A DNA stretch of 64,000 nucleotides, from the NCBI RefSeq assembly GCF_030161395.1, contig NZ_BSST01000001.1:1364001-1428000 (forward strand), given 5' to 3'. The DNA comes from Thalassotalea insulae. Its GTDB lineage: Bacteria; Pseudomonadota; Gammaproteobacteria; Enterobacterales; Alteromonadaceae. The notes under the pieces are model-generated. The model saw nothing but the letters and a program-made list of their open reading frames with translations, was not told the DNA's origin and did not search any database. Position numbers and translations under genes: made by a program. Positions 52,054 through 62,453 of this stretch are shown here, in pieces. The number at the start of each line of letters is the position of its first letter. Position 1 is the first letter of the stretch.

Positions 52054-55000
52054 ATGCAGCTTTATGATCCCAACACGCAAAAAGATAATTGTGGATTTGG
52101 TTTAATCGCCCATCAACAAGGGGAAACCAGTCATAAGCTTGTAAAAACCGCGATTTCAGCCCTCGATCGTATGCAACATCGAGGAGGTATTAACGCTGAC
52201 GGTAAAACCGGCGATGGTTGCGGTTTACTTATGCAAAAGCCTGACTCATTCTTTCGTGCCATTGCTGAAGAGAATAATTGGCAGCTAGGAAGAAAGTATG
52301 CCGTCGGCATGATTTTTCTTAATCCCGATCCGGTGCTGGCAGCGCAATCAAAAGAAATTTTAGAACAAGAACTTACTCGAGAAATGCTGACTCTGGTAGG
52401 CTGGCGAAAAGTCCCTACTAATCAATCCATTCTCGGTGAAATAGCAGCGAGCAATGTACCAGCTATAGAGCAAGTATTTGTTGATGCTCCTCCGGGCTGG
52501 CGTAACCGGGATCTTGAACGTCGCTTATATATGGCGCGCCGCCGGGCAGAAAAACGCATTGATGATCAGCGTTTTTATATCGCCAGTCTTTCCTGTTTAG
52601 TGACTATTTACAAAGGCTTAATGATGCCGGTAGATCTGCCAAACTTCTATCTAGATCTGGCAGATATTCGCATGCAAACCGCTATTTGTGTATTTCATCA
52701 GCGCTTTTCCACCAATACTTCGCCCCAATGGCATTTAGCACAGCCGTTTCGTTATTTGGCTCATAACGGTGAAATCAATACCATTAAAGGCAATCGCCAA
52801 TGGGCTAGAGCACGTACTTATCGTTTCCAATCGCCTTTATTACCAGATTTACGTGATGCCGCACCGTTTGTTAATGAAAGTGGCTCTGACTCGTCATCAC
52901 TGGATAATATGCTTGAATTGTTTTTAGCCGGTGGGATGGATTTGTTCCGCGCTATGCGTCTATTAATGCCACCAGCCTGGCAAAACAGTCCACTCATGGA
53001 TGATGATCTCAAAGCCTTTTACGAATTTAATTCCATGCATATGGAACCTTGGGATGGCCCAGCTGGCGTGGTCATGACCAACGGTCGCCATGTTGCCTGT
53101 AATTTAGACCGTAACGGCCTGCGTCCGGCTCGTTATGTGATCACTCGTAATGGTTTTATTACCTTAGCATCAGAGGTCGGTATCTGGGATTATGGCGAAG
53201 ACGAAGTCATAGAAAAAGGTCGTGTTGGCCCAGGTGAAATGCTGGCAATTGATACATATACCGGCAATGTCTTTCTTTCTAACGATATTGATAATGAATT
53301 AAAGGTACGTCACCCTTATCGTGAATGGTTGGATAAAAACATTCGCCGACTAGTGCCTTTTAACGAGCTAGCGGCAGAGCAAATCGGTCAACGAGTATTT
53401 GACGATCAGCATATCGCTCAGTATCACAAACTGTTTAACTACAGTTATGAAGAGATCCAGCAAGTCATTAAAACCTTGGCGGAAAATGGACAGGAAGCAA
53501 CGGGCTCCATGGGGGATGATACACCCATGGCTGTGTTATCAAGCCAGCCTCGTACCTTGTATGATTACTTCCGCCAGCAATTTGCCCAGGTTACCAATCC
53601 CCCTATCGATCCACTGCGTGAACGCTACGTCATGTCTTTAGGTACCTGTATTGGCCGCGAACACAACGTTTTTAATGAAACCACTGGTCACGCCGATCGG
53701 ATTTTATTTGATACCCCAGTACTAATGTATACCGGTCTCAAACAATTACGTGAACTAGATCCTAAACATTATCGCAGTGATACTTTGACGCTAAATTATG
53801 ATCCGGAAGAAGGATTAGAAGCCGCTATTCGTCGCATCACTGATGAAGCCGTTGATTTGGTTCGTAATCAAAACACGGTTATTTTAGTACTTTCTGACCG
53901 CCAAATTCATAAAGGCATGCTGCCTGTTCCTGCAGCAATGGCTGTCGGTGCCGTGCAAAAACGCTTAGTTGACGAACAACTGCGCTGCGACTCAAATATC
54001 ATAGTAGAAACCGCCTCTGTCAGAGACTCACACCAGTTTGCAGTATTACTGGGTCTAGGGGCGACAGCAATTTACCCTTATTTAGCATTAGAAACAGTTG
54101 AACAGCTAGTAGATCAGGGACAAATTCAGTTAACCGCACGCGAAGCAGTGATCAACTACCGTAACGGCATTAATAAAGGTTTGTTAAAAATTCTCTCTAA
54201 AATGGGAATTTCAACCATAGCCAGCTATCGTTGTGCCGGCCTGTTTGAAGTGATCGGCCTACAGCAAAATGTCATGGAGCTATGTTTTCCTGATCTGCCA
54301 AGCCGTATTCAGGGAGCTGACTTTAATGATATTGAACAAGATAATATCAACCTCGCCCGTAAAGCTTTCTTAGCGCATCAGAAAGTCAATCACGGCGGGC
54401 TACTGAAATATGTTCACGGTGGCGAATACCACGCCTACAATCCAGACGTAGTTAGTTACCTGCAAAAAGCCGTACAAAGTGGTGATTATGCTGATTATCA
54501 AACATTTGCTCAGCAAGTCAATAACCGCCCGGTAGCAGCGCTAAGAGATCTGTTAGCCTTAAAAGACGATACTCAAGCGATAGCGTTAGATAAAGTAGAA
54601 GCGGAAACCGAATTATTTAAACGCTTTGACAGCGCCGCGATGTCGATTGGTGCATTAAGTCCGGAAGCACATGAAGCGCTAGCAATAGCGATGAACCGAT
54701 TAGGCGGTTTCTCTAATTCCGGTGAAGGGGGTGAAGACGAGCGTCGATTCGGCACGGTAAAAAACTCCCGTATCAAACAAATAGCCTCGGGTCGTTTTGG
54801 CGTCACGCCACATTATCTGGTTAATGCTGATGTCCTACAAATCAAAGTCGCTCAGGGAGCCAAACCAGGCGAAGGTGGTCAATTACCCGGTGATAAAGTA
54901 ACCCCTCTGATCGCAAAATTGCGCTTTTCTGTGCCGGGGGTGACACTCATATCACCACCACCACACCATGATATTTACTCAATTGAAGATTTAGCTCAGC

Positions 55001-56514
55001 TGATTTTCGATCTTAAACAAATTAATCCAAAAGCGGTGATTTCTGTCAAACTGGTTTCTGGTCCTGGCGTCGGCACTATCGCATCAGGTGTTGCCAAAGC
55101 TTATGCTGATTTTATCACCATTTCAGGTTATGACGGCGGTACCGGTGCCAGCCCGTTAACCTCAGTAAAATATGCCGGTTGTCCGTGGGAGCTAGGCTTA
55201 GCAGAAGCGCATCAGTCGCTAGTGAGTAATGGTCTACGTCATAAAGTTCGCTTACAAGTTGATGGTGGTTTAAAAACGGGCCTAGATATTGTCAAAGCCG
55301 CTATTTTAGGGGCTGAAAGCTTTGGTTTTGGCACCGCACCTATGGTGACCCTAGGCTGTAAATTCCTCCGTATCTGTCATTTAAATAACTGTGCAACGGG
55401 AGTTGCCACTCAAGACGATGTCTTACGTGAGCAATTTTTCAAAGGCTTGCCTGATCAGGTAATGAACTACTTTAAGTTTATTGCTCATGATGTCCGTGAA
55501 ATTTTAGCGCAATTAGGTGTCGAAAGTTTAACGGCCATTATTGGCCGTACTGATCTGTTAGTGCCACTAGCAGGGATCAGCGCCAAACAGCAAAAATTGG
55601 ACTTATCTCCAATCATTGCACCAGTGGTGGCTGGCGAGAATACCGCGCTCTATCAAACGGAGGCAAATACACCGTTTGACCAAGGGCAATTAAACCAGCA
55701 ACTGTTAAGCGCTTGCCAAGATGCGGTTGCTCATAGTAGTGGTGGGGAATTCCGTTTTGCTATCCAAAATACCGATCGCTCTGTTGGTGCGGCTTTATCT
55801 GGTGAAATTGCGCGTCAGCACGGTGATCAAGGTATGGCGTCATCACCGATCAAGATTCACTTATCCGGTACTGCCGGCCAAAGCTTTGGTGTATGGAATG
55901 CTGGCGGTTTAGAAATGGCACTAACAGGTGATGCTAATGATTACGTCGGTAAAGGCATGACTGGAGGTAAATTAACCATTAAACCACCAAAAGGCGTAGC
56001 CTATCAAAGCCATCGCACCATGATCATGGGTAATACCTGCTTATACGGTGCCACAGGCGGTAAGCTCTATGCTTGTGGTCGTGCCGGTGAACGTTTTGCC
56101 GTGCGAAATTCTGGTTGTCATGCCGTAGTTGAAGGTACCGGCGATCACACCTGTGAATATATGACTGGCGGCATTGTCACTGTATTAGGGCAAGTCGGTG
56201 TCAATTTTGGTGCTGGTATGACCGGTGGTTTTGCTTATGTACTCGATGAAGCAGATGATTTAGCAATTCGTTTAAATAATGAATCCATCGAAAGTTTAGC
56301 CATTGCAGACTTAACCATACACCAGGAACATTTGCGTGGCATTATCAGCCAACATTTTGAAGAAACTGGCAGTTTACGGGCACAAGAAATTCTCGCAAAT
56401 TTCGATCAGTATGCGCCGTTATTTAAACTGGTAAAACCAACAGCCACCGATGTAAAAACCCTATTAGGGCATCGCAGCCGTTCATCTGCTGAACTACGCG
56501 TTCAAGCACAGTAA
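52054..56514 (+). CDS. gltB: GltB, glutamate synthase (NADPH) large subunit
   Basis: 1486 residues, full length. After a 12-residue propeptide the nucleophile Cys13 opens the class II glutamine amidotransferase domain (NCGFGLIAHQ). The central and FMN-binding domains follow; the 3Fe-4S cluster motif is CKFLRICHLNNCATGVATQ, and the C-terminal beta-helix carries GGxxG repeats (DYVGKGMTGGKLTI, CLYGATGGKLYACGRAGERFAVRNSG, in parts). It makes two glutamates from glutamine and 2-oxoglutarate. gltD follows after 29 bp. Confidence 0.97.
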   Translation: MQLYDPNTQKDNCGFGLIAHQQGETSHKLVKTAISALDRMQHRGGINADGKTGDGCGLLMQKPDSFFRAIAEENNWQLGRKYAVGMIFLNPDPVLAAQSKEILEQELTREMLTLVGWRKVPTNQSILGEIAASNVPAIEQVFVDAPPGWRNRDLERRLYMARRRAEKRIDDQRFYIASLSCLVTIYKGLMMPVDLPNFYLDLADIRMQTAICVFHQRFSTNTSPQWHLAQPFRYLAHNGEINTIKGNRQWARARTYRFQSPLLPDLRDAAPFVNESGSDSSSLDNMLELFLAGGMDLFRAMRLLMPPAWQNSPLMDDDLKAFYEFNSMHMEPWDGPAGVVMTNGRHVACNLDRNGLRPARYVITRNGFITLASEVGIWDYGEDEVIEKGRVGPGEMLAIDTYTGNVFLSNDIDNELKVRHPYREWLDKNIRRLVPFNELAAEQIGQRVFDDQHIAQYHKLFNYSYEEIQQVIKTLAENGQEATGSMGDDTPMAVLSSQPRTLYDYFRQQFAQVTNPPIDPLRERYVMSLGTCIGREHNVFNETTGHADRILFDTPVLMYTGLKQLRELDPKHYRSDTLTLNYDPEEGLEAAIRRITDEAVDLVRNQNTVILVLSDRQIHKGMLPVPAAMAVGAVQKRLVDEQLRCDSNIIVETASVRDSHQFAVLLGLGATAIYPYLALETVEQLVDQGQIQLTAREAVINYRNGINKGLLKILSKMGISTIASYRCAGLFEVIGLQQNVMELCFPDLPSRIQGADFNDIEQDNINLARKAFLAHQKVNHGGLLKYVHGGEYHAYNPDVVSYLQKAVQSGDYADYQTFAQQVNNRPVAALRDLLALKDDTQAIALDKVEAETELFKRFDSAAMSIGALSPEAHEALAIAMNRLGGFSNSGEGGEDERRFGTVKNSRIKQIASGRFGVTPHYLVNADVLQIKVAQGAKPGEGGQLPGDKVTPLIAKLRFSVPGVTLISPPPHHDIYSIEDLAQLIFDLKQINPKAVISVKLVSGPGVGTIASGVAKAYADFITISGYDGGTGASPLTSVKYAGCPWELGLAEAHQSLVSNGLRHKVRLQVDGGLKTGLDIVKAAILGAESFGFGTAPMVTLGCKFLRICHLNNCATGVATQDDVLREQFFKGLPDQVMNYFKFIAHDVREILAQLGVESLTAIIGRTDLLVPLAGISAKQQKLDLSPIIAPVVAGENTALYQTEANTPFDQGQLNQQLLSACQDAVAHSSGGEFRFAIQNTDRSVGAALSGEIARQHGDQGMASSPIKIHLSGTAGQSFGVWNAGGLEMALTGDANDYVGKGMTGGKLTIKPPKGVAYQSHRTMIMGNTCLYGATGGKLYACGRAGERFAVRNSGCHAVVEGTGDHTCEYMTGGIVTVLGQVGVNFGAGMTGGFAYVLDEADDLAIRLNNESIESLAIADLTIHQEHLRGIISQHFEETGSLRAQEILANFDQYAPLFKLVKPTATDVKTLLGHRSRSSAELRVQAQ

Positions 56515-56543
56515 TACAGAGCGCGAGTTGAGGAAGAATTAGT

Positions 56544-57962
56544 ATGAGTAAAAATGTTTATCAATTTATCGATGTCAAACGTATCGATCCGCCGAAAAAG
56601 CCAATAGATCAGCGAAAAATCGATTTTGTTGAAATCTATGATCCACTAAGTAGCGATCAAAGTGCCGGTCAGGCAGATCGTTGCCTAGACTGTGGTAATC
56701 CGTATTGTGAATGGAAATGCCCGGTACATAACTATATCCCACAATGGTTAGAACTGGTCACTGAAGGCAAGATTTTTGAAGCAGCGGAATTATGCCATCA
56801 AACCAATAGCTTACCTGAAATGTGTGGCCGCGTATGTCCGCAGGACCGATTGTGTGAATCAGCCTGTACCCTAAATGATGAGTTTGGCGCAGTGACTATC
56901 GGCAATATTGAAAAATACATTACCGACACCGCGTTTGCCCAAGGGTGGAAACCGGATTTATCCCATGTAGAAGCGACTGGGAAAAAGGTCGCTATTGTTG
57001 GCGCAGGACCCGCAGGTCTCGCTTGTGCCGATGTACTAACCCGAAACGGAGTCAGCTGTGTGGTATTTGACAAACATGCTCAAATTGGCGGCTTATTAAC
57101 GTTCGGTATCCCGGCATTTAAACTAGAAAAATCTGTTATTCAAAAGCGTCGTGAAATTCTAGAAGGCATGGGGATAGAGTTCTGCCTTAATACTAATGTC
57201 GGTGTAGATATAGAGTTTAACCAGCTCAGCAATGAGTATGATGCCGTCTTTTTAGCATTAGGTACTTATACCGATATGAGCGGTGGTTTTGACCATGAAA
57301 ATGCTCAAGGCGTCTATAGCGCGTTAGATTTTCTTATTGGTAATACCCAGCACTTAATGGGCTTAACAGAAAATGTAAAACCTTACGTTAACTTTGAAGG
57401 TAAAAAAGTCGTGGTATTAGGTGGTGGTGATACAGCAATGGACTGTGTCCGTAGCTCAATTCGCCAGGGTGCGACCGAAGTGACTTGTGCCTATCGCCGT
57501 GACGAAGCCAATATGCCCGGCTCTCCACGGGAAGTACAAAATGCTAAAGAAGAAGGAGTGAATTTTCAATTTAACCTGCAACCGCTAGATATAGCTGTTG
57601 ATCAAGACGGCAAAGCCTGTGGGGTTAAGTTTGTTAAAACTCAGCTAGGACAACCGGATGCCAATGGTCGCCGCAGTCCTGAGCCTATTGCGGGCAGCGA
57701 GTTTATTATGGCGGCTGACGCCGTGGTGATCGCTTTTGGATTCTTGCCTAGTCCACCGCAATGGATGAAAGATGCCGGCGTTGAACTCGATGCTAAAGGC
57801 CGGGTTGTTGCTGTCGATAGTAGCGACTTTGCTTTACAAACGTCAAAAGAAAACATCTTCGCTGGTGGTGATATGGTGCTAGGTTCAGATTTAGTAGTCA
57901 CCGCAATAGATCAAGGCAGAAAAGCCGCGCTCGGCATTTTAGACTATGTATTAAGTGACTAA
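56544..57962 (+). CDS. gltD: GltD, glutamate synthase small subunit
   Basis: 472 residues. N-terminal Fe-S cysteines lie in CLDCGNPYCEWKCPVHNYIP and CGRVCPQDRLCESAC; an FAD site VAIVGAGPAGLACADVL and an NADPH site VVVLGGGDTAMDC follow. It passes electrons from NADPH to GltB. A clean terminator follows the stop. Confidence 0.97.
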   Translation: MSKNVYQFIDVKRIDPPKKPIDQRKIDFVEIYDPLSSDQSAGQADRCLDCGNPYCEWKCPVHNYIPQWLELVTEGKIFEAAELCHQTNSLPEMCGRVCPQDRLCESACTLNDEFGAVTIGNIEKYITDTAFAQGWKPDLSHVEATGKKVAIVGAGPAGLACADVLTRNGVSCVVFDKHAQIGGLLTFGIPAFKLEKSVIQKRREILEGMGIEFCLNTNVGVDIEFNQLSNEYDAVFLALGTYTDMSGGFDHENAQGVYSALDFLIGNTQHLMGLTENVKPYVNFEGKKVVVLGGGDTAMDCVRSSIRQGATEVTCAYRRDEANMPGSPREVQNAKEEGVNFQFNLQPLDIAVDQDGKACGVKFVKTQLGQPDANGRRSPEPIAGSEFIMAADAVVIAFGFLPSPPQWMKDAGVELDAKGRVVAVDSSDFALQTSKENIFAGGDMVLGSDLVVTAIDQGRKAALGILDYVLSD

Positions 57963-57988
57963 TAATTAAATTAAAATCAAGTTAAAAT

Positions 57989-58017
57989 TAAAAAGATAGC
58001 TTAAGCTATCTTTTTTT
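57989..58017 (+). terminator. Terminator after gltBD
   Basis: A stem AAAGATAGC / GCTATCTTT with a TTAA loop, then a seven-T tract, lies about 30 bp past gltD. Confidence 0.88.
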
Positions 58018-58116
58018 ATGCCCTATACTTCAATAATAAACAAGTAATCGTCTAAGATTTAAACTGATAGAGTATCTATCTCATGATAAAAATAGTAACG
58101 GTCTAAATAAAGTAGA

Positions 58117-58902
58117 ATGAACTGCACACAAAGCCAAATTCACTTCTTCATAATTCTCTCGATAGTTTTTTCTTGCAAGTTAATTGCTGCGACAAACACA
58201 CCGATTTACCAAATTAAAGTAGTGACTGAATACTTAGACCCCTATCAAATTAAAAATGGCGATGGTTCATTGGGTGGGTTTTCAACTGATGTCATCAAAG
58301 CACTCTTTAAACAAGCCAATAGCAATGCGGATTTTCAAGTAATGTCCTGGGCCAGAGCCTATAAAACAGCAACAACAGAAAAAAATGTTATGATCTATTC
58401 CATCGCTCAAACCAAAGAGCGTCGGTCACTATTTCACTGGGTAGGTCACTTAACTCGTGAACGCCTCTATTTCTGGGGCTTACAAAATCAATTTCCGCCC
58501 CCTACTCCGATAATCGCCTTATTAAAAGGGTATCGAATTGCGACATCAAAGGACTCGAATGTTGCCCAATATCTTGAAGCCAATAATTTTTTTCATCTCT
58601 ATTACATCACCAATGAGCAACAGGCGATGCAGATGCTTTATCGCAATCGAATTGACTTAATGATCGATACAGAACTTAATATGCAATCCCGCGCTAAACG
58701 CTTAAGTTTAGATACTTCAAAAATCAGAAAAATTACGGAAGTGCTCGAACTAAATAATAATTTGAGCATCGCTTTTAGTAAAAAGTCGGATCCTGCCATG
58801 GTGCAACATTTTCAACAAGCTTATCAAGCCATAGAACAACAAGGGATTATTAAACGGTTAAAAATAAAATGGGGCATCATTCCTGCCCCTGTAGCAGAAT
58901 AA
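58117..58902 (+). CDS. Periplasmic family-3 solute-binding protein
   Basis: 261 residues. The signal peptide (FFIILSIVFSCKLIAA, about 9-24) is followed by an SBP family 3 domain: VVTEYLDPYQIKNGDGSLGGFSTDVIKALFKQANSN (in parts), MSWARAYKTA, then LKGYRIATSKDSNVAQYLE and GIIKRLKIKWG. Such proteins bind amino acids or similar small compounds; solo members in this group often have no transporter partner and may be sensors or scavengers. No permease or ATPase gene is adjacent. Ligand unknown. Confidence 0.85.
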   Translation: MNCTQSQIHFFIILSIVFSCKLIAATNTPIYQIKVVTEYLDPYQIKNGDGSLGGFSTDVIKALFKQANSNADFQVMSWARAYKTATTEKNVMIYSIAQTKERRSLFHWVGHLTRERLYFWGLQNQFPPPTPIIALLKGYRIATSKDSNVAQYLEANNFFHLYYITNEQQAMQMLYRNRIDLMIDTELNMQSRAKRLSLDTSKIRKITEVLELNNNLSIAFSKKSDPAMVQHFQQAYQAIEQQGIIKRLKIKWGIIPAPVAE

Positions 58903-58920
58903 GAGTTAACCTGAAGTTAT

Positions 58921-58956
58921 AAAAAAACGGACATAGAAAAAATGTCCGTTTTTTTA
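58921..58956. terminator. Bidirectional terminator between the binding protein and fabY
   Basis: A 10-bp stem AAACGGACAT / ATGTCCGTTT sits between an A run and a T run, serving both converging genes. Confidence 0.9.
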
Positions 58957-58974
58957 TTCAGTAAAAATGAGCTG

Positions 58975-60876
58975 TTAAACCATATCAGCGAATGGATTCT
59001 TACTCGGTAAAGTAATTTTATGAGTTAACCCTGTCATGGCAATATCATTCGCTGTCAATTCAATATCTTCATCGCTAAGCACACCATCGCCAAATTTATA
59101 AATCAGCTCAAACTGTGCATTATCGGCCTTGGTTTGATACGTTTGCTGTGCGTGCTCAACCGTAGCGAGCTTATCCTGATAGGCTGCAAATGCCTGCTCA
59201 CCGTGGCGTTTCTCCATCATAGCTAAAGTAACTTTAGGGGAAAACACGGTAGCTGTAGCATTGTTACCACCAAAGCCTTTTGAATTAATAAAGGCAACAT
59301 CCATTGCCTGACAGCGCCAATGATCGGTAGCAATGTTCAAACGCTCGCTATAAACATCATCGGCAACATTATCAATAGTGGTGATCCCCGGCATAATATT
59401 GTATTCAAAAACGCCAAGTGCCCACGCCAGCTGATCACCACTTGCCGGACCTATGGTATGACCTAGATAGGCTTTAGGAGCGGCAACCGGCCAATCATTT
59501 ATTGCAAAGCTCTCCGCCACTCTATGGTAAATTAAAGATTCAGTCACCCTGTTTTGCGGTGTGCTTGAACCATGCGCCAAAATAAAGCTACGCTTTTGTA
59601 CCGCGTCTTCACCTAGGACTGATTTTGCCAAGGCAACAGATTTCGCCATAGTAATATAATTACCAGGGCCAGGTGCTGTGATAGATTTCTTAATACCATC
59701 GGCATTAGTATAAACATCAGCGACAGAACCCAGCACTTTAGCCCCGAGTTCGACCGCCAGACTATCATCCATTAGCACGACAAACTGTGCCGCTTCACCG
59801 ATAGTAAAACCACAATTTTCACCAAACGGACGACTGGTTTTACGATGATTGGCTTCCCCCTCAGTGATACCATCAAGCTTTTTCAAGCCTTCTTCATTAG
59901 CCAAGGCGCTCATATTACCAAAGCCTTCAATGACTTCCGGTGTTACCGCACAGTCATTACTACCAACAATGGCTAAACGTATGCGTCCGGCCTGAATATC
60001 CTGAACTGCCGCTTTTAAGTTATATAAAAACGTCGCACAAGCACCGGTTGAGGTAAAGGTAGTACCAACACTACCGGTAACATAAGCATTAATAAAGTCA
60101 GTCGACATGGTATTTAAACCCAGCGCCAGATTTTTAGTTGACACACGTTCGCCACGTAAGCGGTTTTGCATCATACCGCCATGGCCTTCTGATTGTACCT
60201 GACCAAAGACCGATGCCGAGTAGGTGCCGATTTCATCCGGACTAACATGGCTGGCAATCTGCTGCCATGAATAACCGGTAGAATGAATCGCATCGGCAGC
60301 ACCGAAAATAGTTGCCTGCAAACCTCTTGGCTGATAACGGCTATTATACAAAACAGCAGGATTAAAACCGGTAGGAAACTGACCTGCGGCTTTGATCGGG
60401 TTATCACGAGTTGCGGCGTGAGTCACTTCAACCTCGCCAGCAATTTCAACTCGGACTCGCTTATCTTCCAGTTCAGTTACTTGCCAGCTACGAGGTAACG
60501 GCGAAGGTAAATCGCGAGCACGCGTTTCAAAGCAAATCGCGTTATCTGTCGCTTGCATTACCAATTTCTGCTGCCATGGTGTCGCATCAGGATCAAAATG
60601 ATCGGCTTCTATTTTACGAATCAAGGTGCCAGCTAAAATCTGCTCACCAAAGCGGGCTTCCACCTCACTCGCGGCAACAATATTTCCTTGTTGATCATGT
60701 AACTGACCATCATTAAACGTTAATAAATTCATTAAGGTCGCCAAACCAACAAAGGTTTCCTGACGCGCTTCGGCATTTAACTTATCAATGACAATACGAC
60801 GAAAACCTTGATGGAACGACGTACGCCCCGCGGCGTTAATGCCGCCCATACCAACAATGACAGGTAATGCAGTCAT
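58975..60876 (-). CDS. fabY: FabY-type beta-ketoacyl-ACP synthase
   Basis: 633 residues, the length of Pseudomonas aeruginosa FabY (PA5174). It starts LPVIVGMGGINAAGRTSFHQGFRR, close to FabY, and has the thiolase-fold active site: Cys280 in STGACATFLYN, and His residues in LAHGSSTPQNR and YLGHTIGP. FabY condenses acetyl-CoA with malonyl-ACP to start fatty-acid synthesis and can replace FabH. It is divergent from an AraC-type regulator whose role in its control is unknown. Whether fabH is also present cannot be told from this window. Confidence 0.9.
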   Translation of the reverse strand: MTALPVIVGMGGINAAGRTSFHQGFRRIVIDKLNAEARQETFVGLATLMNLLTFNDGQLHDQQGNIVAASEVEARFGEQILAGTLIRKIEADHFDPDATPWQQKLVMQATDNAICFETRARDLPSPLPRSWQVTELEDKRVRVEIAGEVEVTHAATRDNPIKAAGQFPTGFNPAVLYNSRYQPRGLQATIFGAADAIHSTGYSWQQIASHVSPDEIGTYSASVFGQVQSEGHGGMMQNRLRGERVSTKNLALGLNTMSTDFINAYVTGSVGTTFTSTGACATFLYNLKAAVQDIQAGRIRLAIVGSNDCAVTPEVIEGFGNMSALANEEGLKKLDGITEGEANHRKTSRPFGENCGFTIGEAAQFVVLMDDSLAVELGAKVLGSVADVYTNADGIKKSITAPGPGNYITMAKSVALAKSVLGEDAVQKRSFILAHGSSTPQNRVTESLIYHRVAESFAINDWPVAAPKAYLGHTIGPASGDQLAWALGVFEYNIMPGITTIDNVADDVYSERLNIATDHWRCQAMDVAFINSKGFGGNNATATVFSPKVTLAMMEKRHGEQAFAAYQDKLATVEHAQQTYQTKADNAQFELIYKFGDGVLSDEDIELTANDIAMTGLTHKITLPSKNPFADMV

Positions 60877-61011
60877 AGATACTCTCTCAATTCAAATAAA
60901 ACACTATTAACGCTAGTGTAAAAATATTACTGAATAAATAATGGTTAATTTCGGCCAAAATTTATGCCAAAATAGCCACCAGTTCATTATTAAGCGAAAA
61001 ATAAGTAAGTG

Positions 61012-62025
61012 ATGGCTAAAGCTCGAGCAAATACCGTAACGATAGCACTGATCCTCTACGATCATATGCTAGCAACTAGTGTTAGCTTACCAGTTGAAAT
61101 GCTACGAGCGGGTGAAGCAGCGGGGTTGCAGGAAAATAAACAGGCACCACGTCTGCGTATTCAAATGGTGGCAGAATCATCGGCCCCGGTCACAACGCGA
61201 GCCTTGATTAAACTACTGCCTGATATCGATGTTGAACATGCCGCACTGCCTGATTTCGCCTTTATTCCCAGTTTGTGGCGTAATCCTCGTCCATGTATTA
61301 GAAAACAGCCAAAACTCGTTAAATGGCTTAAAACCATCTGGGACCATGGCAGCACTCTGATCGGTGGCGGCACCGGCGTTTGTTTTATGGCTGAATCCGG
61401 CGTGCTTAATGGTCATTCCGCAACAACCCATTGGCATTATGTTGAGCAATTTAAGCGAGATTATCCAGATGTTGAGCTCAAACCTGATTTTTTTATTACT
61501 CAATCTGACCGAATTTATTGTGCCGCAAGCCTAAATGCATTGGCAGATATCATAGTGCATATTATTGAACAAATTTATGGGAAAAATGCTGCGCAGCAAG
61601 TTGAGCGCAATTTTTCTCATGAAATCCGCAAACCATATGAAGAACAACGCTATTTGGAAGGTGCCGTCGACCGACATTCTGATGAACTGATCACCCAAAT
61701 TCAGTTTTGGATGCGTACTAACCTAGGCTCAGATTTGTCATTACAACAACTTGCACAGCAATTTGGCATTAGCCAACGCAGCTTTACCCGACGTTTTAAA
61801 GCAGCAAATGGTATCAATGCCATGACATACTGGCGGCAGTTAAAACTGGAACTTGCCAAAGAATTACTGGCATCAAGTAACCTGACATTACAGGAAATTG
61901 CCTTTCAAATAGGCTATCAGGATCAGGGGCAACTGACTAAATTATTTAAAAAGGAACTCAGTACTACGCCAAGTGCTTATCGGGTGATGGTAAAACGCAA
62001 ATTGTTTAGCCAGCATGAAAAATAA
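61012..62025 (+). CDS. GlxA-like AraC-family regulator with DJ-1/PfpI-type sensor domain
   Basis: About 337 residues; ATG 61012 is used, with GTG 61009 in frame. The N-terminal DJ-1/GATase1-like domain (about 10-200: VTIALILYDHMLATSVSLPVEMLRAG, IGGGTGVCFMAESGVLNG, in parts) has Cys in GVCFMAE at the usual elbow. The C-terminal AraC domain has two HTH motifs (about 235-330: DLSLQQLAQQFGISQRSFTRRFKAANG and TLQEIAFQIGYQDQGQLTKLFKKELSTTPSAYR, in parts). It is divergent from fabY, 132 bp apart. Target and signal unknown; control of fabY is a guess. Confidence 0.9.
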   Translation: MAKARANTVTIALILYDHMLATSVSLPVEMLRAGEAAGLQENKQAPRLRIQMVAESSAPVTTRALIKLLPDIDVEHAALPDFAFIPSLWRNPRPCIRKQPKLVKWLKTIWDHGSTLIGGGTGVCFMAESGVLNGHSATTHWHYVEQFKRDYPDVELKPDFFITQSDRIYCAASLNALADIIVHIIEQIYGKNAAQQVERNFSHEIRKPYEEQRYLEGAVDRHSDELITQIQFWMRTNLGSDLSLQQLAQQFGISQRSFTRRFKAANGINAMTYWRQLKLELAKELLASSNLTLQEIAFQIGYQDQGQLTKLFKKELSTTPSAYRVMVKRKLFSQHEK

Positions 62026-62040
62026 GCTTCACATCTGTTA

Positions 62041-62355
62041 TTAACGACAGAATTCCTGTTGTAAAAAGCCAATTAAACGCACCACCGACTGATTAGCAAT
62101 GCTGTAATAAATAGTTTGTGACTCACGCCGCGTTTTCACTAAACCGTCTTTACGCAACCTTGCTAAATGCTGTGACAAACTCGACTGACTCAAATCGATA
62201 AAACTATTTAATTCACTGACCGATAACTCTTCTGCCCCTAAATGACATAAAATCAACAGACGATTTTCATTGCCCATTACCTTGAGTAGCTCAGCGGCCT
62301 GACTAGCATTGTTACGTAACTCGGCGATATCTATTTCTGTCTTTTTATTCATCAT
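62041..62355 (-). CDS. BigR/SqrR/YgaV-type ArsR-family repressor
   Basis: About 104 residues from ATG 62355; ATG 62352 and GTG 62367 are also in frame. The winged helix has LSVSELNSFIDLSQSSLSQHLARLRKDGLVKTRRESQTIYY. Two cysteines, one in LLILCHLG and one near the end in QEFCR, sit at the positions of the reactive pair of SqrR/BigR (C41 and C107 if counted from the GTG start), which form a per/polysulfide bridge. No metal-binding ELCVCD motif is present. It is divergent from an MMPL exporter with two operator copies between them. Response to sulfide or reactive sulfur is inferred from the cysteines. Confidence 0.85.
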   Translation of the reverse strand: MMNKKTEIDIAELRNNASQAAELLKVMGNENRLLILCHLGAEELSVSELNSFIDLSQSSLSQHLARLRKDGLVKTRRESQTIYYSIANQSVVRLIGFLQQEFCR

Positions 62356-62395
62356 TTTGCCATGCACACATATTAAAACTTACTATTGATTTTAC

Positions 62396-62441
62396 ATTAG
62401 AACATGCTAATATAAAAGTATATTAACAAATCCTAATATAA
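62396..62441. promoter_or_regulatory. Two operator-like repeats and promoter between the ArsR gene and MMPL exporter
   Basis: Two 20-bp copies (62396-62415 and 62422-62441) agree at 16 positions, with ATTA...CTAATATAA in both and 26 bp between starts. The first holds the inverted repeat ATTAG-N6-CTAAT. A promoter TTGATT (62386-62391), 16-bp spacer, TAATAT (62408-62413) overlaps copy 1. This fits repression of the exporter and autoregulation. Confidence 0.65.
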
Positions 62442-62453
62442 GAGGGTGTCCTG

